A stretch of DNA of 10,522 nt from contig CALKKN010000079.1 in NCBI GenBank assembly GCA_937995275.1, positions 1-10,522 of the forward strand. Reading direction: 5' to 3'. The stretch comes from an uncultured Lysobacterales bacterium (GTDB lineage: Bacteria > Pseudomonadota > Gammaproteobacteria > Xanthomonadales > SZUA-36). Both the position numbers and the translations under genes were made by a program. Shown here one piece after another: positions 6,655 to 10,522 of this stretch; within the stretch, counting starts at the first letter, position 1; every line of letters begins with the position of its first letter. The notes beneath the pieces were generated by a model. That model did no database searches and was not told where the DNA came from. It saw nothing but the letters and a program-made list of their open reading frames with translations.

Positions 6655-6670
6655 CGGGGCAGCCGCCCCG
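6655..6670 (-). other. GC hairpin between lipoprotein and carbonic anhydrase genes
   Basis: CGGGGC and GCCCCG pair around a 4-base loop, beginning 1 base after the lipoprotein stop. There is no U-tract after it on the minus strand, so it looks more like an intercistronic stem (mRNA end protection or partial attenuation) than a full terminator. Confidence 0.4.
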
Positions 6671-6671
6671 G

Positions 6672-6968
6672 TCAGAAGTCAAAACCGCCCATCTCCATGC
6701 CCATGCCCATGTCCATACCGCCGCCGAGATCGGGCATGCCCATCTCTGGCAATGGCGTTGCTACCGGCCCGTCGTCTATGCCCGGCCCGGGATCGACGTC
6801 GATGTAGCCGGGATAGTAACCCCACGGCCTGGGCCCGTAATAATGCCCGTACCCGATGCCATGGGAGGCGTGGCCGCGGTACCCACCGCCGCTGCCCGAG
6901 CAGGCGCCAGCAAGCAGCGTCGCGACGATTAGCGTTGGCGCGATTAGCCTTTTTCGCGTCCGGTTCAT
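6672..6968 (-). CDS. Small Gly/Tyr/Met-rich lipoprotein, function unknown
   Basis: A 98-residue protein with a lipoprotein signal (LIVATLLAGAC, lipidated C23) followed by Ser, which favours outer-membrane sorting. The mature part has no recognised domain. Residues 27-55 are rich in Gly, His and Tyr (H33, H36, H42; GYGHYYGPRPWGYYPGY), then an acidic/Pro stretch (IDVDPGPGIDDGP). The tail is Met-rich: seven Met between 76 and 93 with MxM spacing (GGGMDMGMGMEMGG). Met-x-Met and His clusters can bind Cu(I)/Ag(I) in other periplasmic proteins, so metal binding is possible, but nothing here proves it. The ATG overlaps the stop of the VOC gene as ATGA, indicating coupled translation. The Met-rich tail is encoded by partly repeated hexamers, so it may vary between strains. 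Confidence 0.8.
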   Translation of the reverse strand: MNRTRKRLIAPTLIVATLLAGACSGSGGGYRGHASHGIGYGHYYGPRPWGYYPGYIDVDPGPGIDDGPVATPLPEMGMPDLGGGMDMGMGMEMGGFDF

Positions 6969-7852
6969 AACTGGCCCTCCCGCTGCTGCAATGCGAATAC
7001 GCCGCCAGTCGGGTCTGCCACGATGGCAGCGTCACCGTCGCCGGCGGCGGAAGGTGGCACCAGCACCTCCCCGTCATTGGCCTCGATGGCGTCGATCGTG
7101 CCGGCGAGGTCATCTACCAGCAGGTACGGCAGCCAGTTCGGTGTGACCTCGGGCCAGGGCGATTTGACGACCGTTGCCCGGGCCACCCCGTCACGACCCA
7201 TCACCCGCAGCTCGCCGCCATCCGTTTCCCTGGCCGCGACCGTTTTGTAACCGACTACCGACTCGTAAAACGCCACGGCAGCCGCCGGATCGTCGGTCCA
7301 CAACTCGGCCCACAGCCACTCGTTGGCGACCGCCGCCTCATCCAGCGGATCACCGCCGCTGGCCTCCAGGAACATCAGCACAGCGCCGCGTGAATCGTTG
7401 ACCAGCACGTAGCGCCCGCGATCCTTGAGATTCTCCGGGCCTTCCAGAACCTCCCCGCCGTGGTTACGCACCGCTGCCGCGGCGGCATCCACGTCCGGTA
7501 CGGAAATAGATATCACCCACTGCGCCTCGTCGTCCGGGGCGTCGTACTCGTAACGGGCGAATGCGGCCACGGGCCGGCCCCGGTAGCCCGCCTCGGCGTA
7601 ACTGCCGTCCTCGCTCAGGCGCACCGCCCAGCCGAACACCTGGCGGTAGAAATCCGAGGCGCGGCGAACGTCGTCCGTCACCAGGTCGACCCAGATCACT
7701 TTCCCGGGCCGAAACTGGCCGGTCGGCTCCGCGGTAATGGGGCCTACGCGCTCTTTCGCAACGGAAAGGGACGCCGTCGCGAGAAGAACGAACAGCAAGA
7801 ACATGCCGAATACGGGCGGCTTCAGGATTTTGCAGAGGGCGGTGTTAATCAT
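6965..7852 (-). CDS. Exported double VOC-domain (glyoxalase-like) protein
   Basis: A 295-residue protein with an N-terminal export signal or membrane anchor (residues about 14-32, FGMFLLFVLLATASLSVA) and two vicinal-oxygen-chelate repeats. Repeat 1 is at about 50-164 (VIWVDLVTDDVRRASDFYRQVFGW ... GAVLMFLEA) and repeat 2 at about 179-290 (WLWAELWTDDPAAAVAFYESVVGY ... GGVFALQQ). Both have the DxxxAxxFYxxVxGW/Y helix typical of the family. The usual His/Glu metal ligands are not obvious, as in other tandem VOC proteins of the CFP30B-like type, so the reaction is unknown. An exported VOC protein is uncommon. The ATG at 7852 places the signal at the N-terminus but lacks a strong ribosome site. A GTG at 7996 overlaps the DUF502 stop as GTGA and would add 48 residues before the hydrophobic segment; I consider it less likely. 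It is followed by the lipoprotein gene with an ATGA overlap. Confidence 0.8.
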   Translation of the reverse strand: MINTALCKILKPPVFGMFLLFVLLATASLSVAKERVGPITAEPTGQFRPGKVIWVDLVTDDVRRASDFYRQVFGWAVRLSEDGSYAEAGYRGRPVAAFARYEYDAPDDEAQWVISISVPDVDAAAAAVRNHGGEVLEGPENLKDRGRYVLVNDSRGAVLMFLEASGGDPLDEAAVANEWLWAELWTDDPAAAVAFYESVVGYKTVAARETDGGELRVMGRDGVARATVVKSPWPEVTPNWLPYLLVDDLAGTIDAIEANDGEVLVPPSAAGDGDAAIVADPTGGVFALQQREGQL

Positions 7853-7858
7853 CGATAG

Positions 7859-7868
7859 CTGGATCCAG
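7859..7868. repeat. 10-bp palindrome just upstream of the VOC start
   Basis: CTGGATCCAG is a perfect palindrome 7-16 bases before the ATG at 7852, where a ribosome site would be expected. It could mask initiation or be a protein-binding site; it could also be chance. Confidence 0.25.
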
Positions 7869-7963
7869 GATATTGTGGTTAGATTCTCCGCGCCTGATTT
7901 TCGCCGATAGACGGGCAGATGGCCATACTGGGTGCAGATGCTCGCGCGCATCGCTCTCTCGCC

Positions 7964-7989
7964 GTTTCCGCCCGGAAGCGCGGGAAAAC
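7964..7989 (-). terminator. Imperfect hairpin after the DUF502 gene
   Basis: GTTTCCGC pairs with GCGGGAAAAC with two single-base bulges, starting 3 bp after the DUF502 stop on the minus strand. There is no U-tract. It might partly separate DUF502 from the VOC-lipoprotein-carbonic anhydrase genes. Confidence 0.22.
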
Positions 7990-7992
7990 CGC

Positions 7993-8586
7993 TCACTCAT
8001 TGCGATCGGACTTCTGCAACGCCTCAGAGAGACCGAGGCCGTAGTGGGTCAACGCGAGCGAAAACTCGTCCAGCGTCACCGGGATGAAATCTACCTGGCT
8101 GCGTGGCGCGACTTTAACGGACCCGGCAAACGGCGTGGGCGTCCACGGCTGCATGACGACGAACATGTCCGGCCCGTGCTCGCCGATCACGTAGACGGGT
8201 TCGAGCGAGCCGTCGTCGTGCCGCCAACAGGCCGGCTTGAAGGAATCCTCGTCCTCCAGGTCCAGGAACGCGGCCACCAGGCTCTTCATCATCCGGTACA
8301 TCGGCACGTGGTTCAGGCTGCGATTCTCGAGCCACTCGGCCGCCCGGCGTGTCGGCCCGGTCGACCAGAGCACGCCCAGCAGCAGCGCCGTCCCGACAAT
8401 CAGGATCGCCGCGATGAGTTCAACGGGGTCGTCCTCCAGAACCCATCCCTCCGGGAACAGGTCGGCTATGGGCGTGGCAAACCCGATCATGATCTCCACC
8501 AGTTCGCGGATGGTGATGTAGACCAGCACGATCGGAATCAGAATGACCAGCCCTCGAAGAAGTGCGTTTTTCAGGTACCCGAACAT
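7993..8586 (-). CDS. DUF502 family inner-membrane protein
   Basis: A 197-residue protein with two membrane spans (about 10-35, LLRGLVILIPIVLVYITI, and about 57-78, LIAAILIVGTALLLGVLW) and a cytoplasmic or periplasmic C-terminal domain. The family signature is clear: an N-terminal LRG...P segment, a middle VPMYRMMKSLVAAF segment, and PTPFAGSV with VDFIPVTLDEFSLALTHYGLG near the end (P150, P152, G155). Members are annotated DUF502 and their function is not established. The length is typical. The ATG at 8586 follows GGAGG with 8 bases between. A candidate promoter lies at 8677-8705 and two inverted repeats lie in the leader. The stop overlaps a possible upstream GTG of the VOC gene. Confidence 0.88.
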   Translation of the reverse strand: MFGYLKNALLRGLVILIPIVLVYITIRELVEIMIGFATPIADLFPEGWVLEDDPVELIAAILIVGTALLLGVLWSTGPTRRAAEWLENRSLNHVPMYRMMKSLVAAFLDLEDEDSFKPACWRHDDGSLEPVYVIGEHGPDMFVVMQPWTPTPFAGSVKVAPRSQVDFIPVTLDEFSLALTHYGLGLSEALQKSDRNE

Positions 8587-8614
8587 GAATCTATCCTCCG
8601 CAAGCGCAACTCAC

Positions 8615-8644
8615 CGCCGGCTACGCGCCCCATATCAGCCGGCG
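8615..8644 (-). repeat. 8-bp inverted repeat in the DUF502 leader
   Basis: CGCCGGCT (8615-8622) and AGCCGGCG (8637-8644) are perfect inverted copies around 14 bases. It lies between the candidate promoter and the ribosome site of the DUF502 gene, so it could fold in the mRNA leader. Confidence 0.4.
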
Positions 8645-8650
8645 ACAACT

Positions 8651-8668
8651 CCCCTGCTCCGACAGGGG
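8651..8668 (-). repeat. 6-bp hairpin at the start of the DUF502 leader
   Basis: CCCCTG and CAGGGG flank a 6-base loop, just inside the expected transcript start. It forms a second stem next to the 8615-8644 repeat. Confidence 0.35.
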
Positions 8669-8676
8669 CCGTACCG

Positions 8677-8705
8677 ACTATACCCTCCACAGGAGTAGCG
8701 GCGAA
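8677..8705 (-). promoter_or_regulatory. Candidate sigma70 promoter for the DUF502 gene
   Basis: On the minus strand TATAGT (8677-8682, 5 of 6 to consensus) lies 17 bp after TTCGCC (8700-8705, 3 of 6). Transcription would begin near 8670, giving a leader of about 84 nt before the ATG at 8586. Confidence 0.4.
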
Positions 8706-8780
8706 GGCCACGGATCAAGGGAGCATTTCACAACCGGTGGTTCCGGGATTTCGCGCAAGGATTACACAGGGCTGCAATGT

Positions 8781-8796
8781 TGTCATTTTCGTGACA
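8781..8796 (+). promoter_or_regulatory. Operator-like inverted repeat upstream of the sulfatase
   Basis: TGTCA and TGACA flank 6 bases (TTTTCG), 51 bp before the sulfatase start. The position suits a regulator site overlapping the promoter. The repeat is short, and no convincing -10/-35 pair was found; TACTTA at 8811-8816 is a weak -10 candidate. Confidence 0.3.
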
Positions 8797-8846
8797 CCGG
8801 GGCCATGGCATACTTACGCGTTGTATCCCCCCCCAAGGAGAGAACC

Positions 8847-10382
8847 GTGAAACGATCCAAGCTGCACGCGCCCCTGGCGGCGTTGCTCCTCGTGCTGCCG
8901 ATGTCGGCCGCCTTCGCGGCAGACAAACCCAACATCCTGGTCATCTGGGGCGACGACATCGGCCAGTTCAACCTCAGCGCCTACAACATGGGCATGATGG
9001 GCTACAAGACGCCCAACATCGACCGCATCGCCAAAGAGGGAGCCGTCTTCACCGACTGGTACGGCCAGCAGAGCTGCACGGCGGGCCGCGCCGCCTTCAT
9101 AACCGGCCAGTCGCCAATGCGAACCGGCCTGACCAAGGTCGGTCTGCCCGGCGCGCCGGAGGGCATGCAGAAGGAAGACCCGACCATCGCCGGCCTGCTG
9201 AAACCTCTGGGCTACATGACCGGCCAGTTCGGCAAGAACCACCTGGGCGATCGCGACGAAATGCTGCCGACCAACCACGGCTTCGACGAGTTCTTCGGCA
9301 ACCTCTACCACCTCAATGCCGAACAGGAGCCCGAACACCCTGACTACCCGAAGGACGCTGATTTCAGGAAGCGATTCGCCCCGCGTGGCGTGATCAAGTC
9401 CTCTGCGGACGGCCAGATCGAAGACACCGGTCCGCTCACGATCAAGCGCATGGAGACGGTGGATGAGGAAGTCACCGCGGCCGCGCTGGATTTCATGGAA
9501 AGGGCCGTGAAGGCCGACAAACCGTTCTTCGTGTGGTGGAACAGCACTCGCATGCACATCTGGACGCACCTGAAGGAAGAGTCAAAGGGCAAGACCGGCC
9601 TGGGTGTCTACGCCGACGGCATGGTGGAACACGACGGCCATGTCGGCCAGCTGCTGGACAAACTCGACGAACTGGGCGTCTCGGACAATACCATCGTGAT
9701 GTATTCCACCGATAACGGCGCGGAAGTTTTTACCTGGCCTGACGGTGGAACCACAATGTTCCGCAATGAGAAAGCGACGCAATGGGAAGGCGGGTTCCGC
9801 GTGCCGACCGCGATCAAGTGGCCCGGGGTGATCGAGCCCGGTACGATCAACAACGAGATCGCCTCACATGAAGACATGCTGAGCACGCTGCTGGCAGCAG
9901 CCGGCGAGCCCGACATCAACGAGCAGTTGTTGAAGGGCAAGCGGGTTGGCGGCACGAATTACAAGGTTCATATCGACGGTTACAATTTGCTGCCCGCGCT
10001 CCAGGGAGAGGCCGAATGGCCGCGCAAGGAATTCCTTTACTGGACCGATGACGGCCAGGTCGCAGCACTGCGCTACAACAACTGGAAGGCCACGTTCCTG
10101 CGGCAGGATGCCCATGGCATGGACGTGTGGATTATGCCGTACACGACACTGCGCGCACCGATGCTGGCCAACTTGCGGATGGACCCGTTCGAAAGGGCCT
10201 GGGATGAAAGCATAGGCTATCCCGAATGGTGGGTCGATCACATGTTCATGTTCGCGCCCGCCGCCGCCATTGTCGGCGAGTGGCTGCAGAGTTTCCGCGA
10301 GTTTCCGCCGCGCCAGAAGCCCGGCAGTTTCAATCTCGAACGCGTGATGGAGGCCATCACCAAGGGGGCGGGTGACAAGTAA
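8847..10382 (+). CDS. Secreted arylsulfatase-like sulfatase (formylglycine type)
   Basis: A 511-residue exported sulfatase that would cleave sulfate esters in the periplasm or outside. The signal peptide spans residues 1-25 (AFA/ADKPN). Then come NILVIWGDDIG with the metal ligands D36-D37, and SCTAGRAAFITGQ, where C77 is the candidate formylglycine residue and R81 its partner. GKNHLGD (K130, H132), TRMHIW (H237), YSTDNGAE (D289, N290) and KATQWEGGFRVP (K309) complete the expected metal and sulfate site. The C-terminal third carries WTDDGQVAALRYNNWKATF and PMLANLRMDPFERA. The activation motif is CxAxR, not the more usual CxPxR, so it still needs a formylglycine-generating enzyme or anSME, not encoded here. 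Substrate is unknown. GTG 8847 was chosen because AAGGAG lies 6 bases upstream and the signal peptide starts there; an in-frame ATG at 8805 would add 14 non-signal residues. A strong hairpin follows the stop. Confidence 0.92.
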   Translation: MKRSKLHAPLAALLLVLPMSAAFAADKPNILVIWGDDIGQFNLSAYNMGMMGYKTPNIDRIAKEGAVFTDWYGQQSCTAGRAAFITGQSPMRTGLTKVGLPGAPEGMQKEDPTIAGLLKPLGYMTGQFGKNHLGDRDEMLPTNHGFDEFFGNLYHLNAEQEPEHPDYPKDADFRKRFAPRGVIKSSADGQIEDTGPLTIKRMETVDEEVTAAALDFMERAVKADKPFFVWWNSTRMHIWTHLKEESKGKTGLGVYADGMVEHDGHVGQLLDKLDELGVSDNTIVMYSTDNGAEVFTWPDGGTTMFRNEKATQWEGGFRVPTAIKWPGVIEPGTINNEIASHEDMLSTLLAAAGEPDINEQLLKGKRVGGTNYKVHIDGYNLLPALQGEAEWPRKEFLYWTDDGQVAALRYNNWKATFLRQDAHGMDVWIMPYTTLRAPMLANLRMDPFERAWDESIGYPEWWVDHMFMFAPAAAIVGEWLQSFREFPPRQKPGSFNLERVMEAITKGAGDK

Positions 10383-10403
10383 TACCCGCCCACCCAGGTC
10401 ACC

Positions 10404-10440
10404 CGCAGCAGCGGCGCCCCGGCGCCGCTGCTGCGACTTT
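10404..10440 (+). terminator. Rho-independent-type terminator after the sulfatase
   Basis: Two perfect 15-base inverted arms (10404-10418 and 10421-10435) meet with only two bases between, so the true loop opens a pair or more. A short ACTTT run follows. It starts 22 bp after the sulfatase stop. The T-run is short, but the stem is very stable. Confidence 0.75.
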
Positions 10441-10443
10441 CGT

Positions 10444-10522
10444 AATGTTTGGGGTCAGAGAAATGTTTGAATGTTTGGGGTCATGAATGTTTGGGGTGAA
10501 TGTTTGGGGTCAGAGTAAAGTG
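10444..10522. repeat. Cluster of AATGTTTGGGGT repeats at the right edge
   Basis: AATGTTTG occurs five times (10444, 10462, 10470, 10486, 10499). Four copies extend to AATGTTTGGGGT (10444, 10470, 10486, 10499), and two of these continue to GGGGTCAGAG (10451-10460, 10506-10515). Spacing is irregular (26, 16 and 13 bp between full units). Composition drops sharply from the GC-rich genes. GGGGTCAGAGTAAA-like sequence is, from memory, common beside REP-associated tyrosine transposase (Y1/RAYT) genes, so a small element may begin past the window edge. No transposase is visible here. Confidence 0.75.

Noticed and set aside
6642..6658. tRNA T-arm-like GGTTCGATTCGACC on the minus strand
   Set aside because: No acceptor stem, D-arm or anticodon arm can be folded around it, and the gap is only 65 bp.
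8827..8834. Run of eight C upstream of the sulfatase ribosome site as a phase-variable tract
   Set aside because: It lies outside the coding frame and is short for slippage in a GC-rich genome; it could be chance.
8814..9569. 251-codon open frame antisense to the sulfatase
   Set aside because: It lies opposite conserved sulfatase motifs and has no signal, domain or ribosome site.
10444..10522. CRISPR-like array
   Set aside because: Repeats are 8-12 bp, spacing is irregular (13-26 bp) and the copies even abut, unlike 23-40 bp repeats with uniform spacers.

Overview
This is a GC-rich window with dense coding on both strands. Short intergenic gaps, several 4-bp stop/start overlaps and protein families typical of environmental proteobacteria (DUF3604, an fGly-type sulfatase, HupE/UreJ proteins, DUF502, an alpha-type carbonic anhydrase with a signal peptide) suggest a Gram-negative, probably marine gammaproteobacterium. 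Outer-membrane features (an Omp85-type barrel, a lipoprotein) fit this. Species cannot be named from the sequence. No rRNA, tRNA, CRISPR array or complete insertion sequence was seen.

Layout. (1) 3-824 (+): the 3' part of an MBL-fold metallo-hydrolase that runs in from the left edge. (2) 845-1279 (-): a 144-residue secreted protein that looks like a DUF3604 protein whose core has been removed in frame, leaving the two ends. (3) 1455-4586 (-): a tightly packed operon, in transcription order a membrane-anchored parvulin-like (PpiC) protein, then three HupE/UreJ-type membrane proteins in a row, with junctions GTGA, 8 bp and ATGA. (4) 4753-5862 (+): a short Omp85/BamA-like outer-membrane barrel, divergent from that operon across a 166-bp region with a 9-bp inverted repeat. 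(5) 5872-8586 (-): in transcription order DUF502 membrane protein, double VOC-domain protein with an export signal, Met/Gly/Tyr-rich lipoprotein, and secreted alpha-carbonic anhydrase. (6) 8847-10382 (+): a secreted sulfatase, followed by a strong hairpin terminator and a cluster of short repeats at the right edge that resembles the flank of a REP/RAYT-type element.

How the genes may work together. Nearly every product is predicted to act at or beyond the inner membrane. The most unusual unit is region 3 with 4: an anchored periplasmic foldase, three metal-permease-like proteins and a divergent outer-membrane barrel, with no urease or hydrogenase genes in view. All three HupE/UreJ proteins are predicted to be cut so that the mature protein begins with histidine. 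A metal-handling envelope module is a reasonable inference, but the metal and role are not shown by the sequence. The nearby zinc carbonic anhydrase, Met-rich lipoprotein and metal-dependent hydrolases agree with that idea but do not prove it. No stretch longer than 300 bases lacks a gene; the gaps are 825-844, 1280-1454, 4587-4752, 5863-5871, 6607-6671, 7853-7992, 8587-8846 and 10383-10522.
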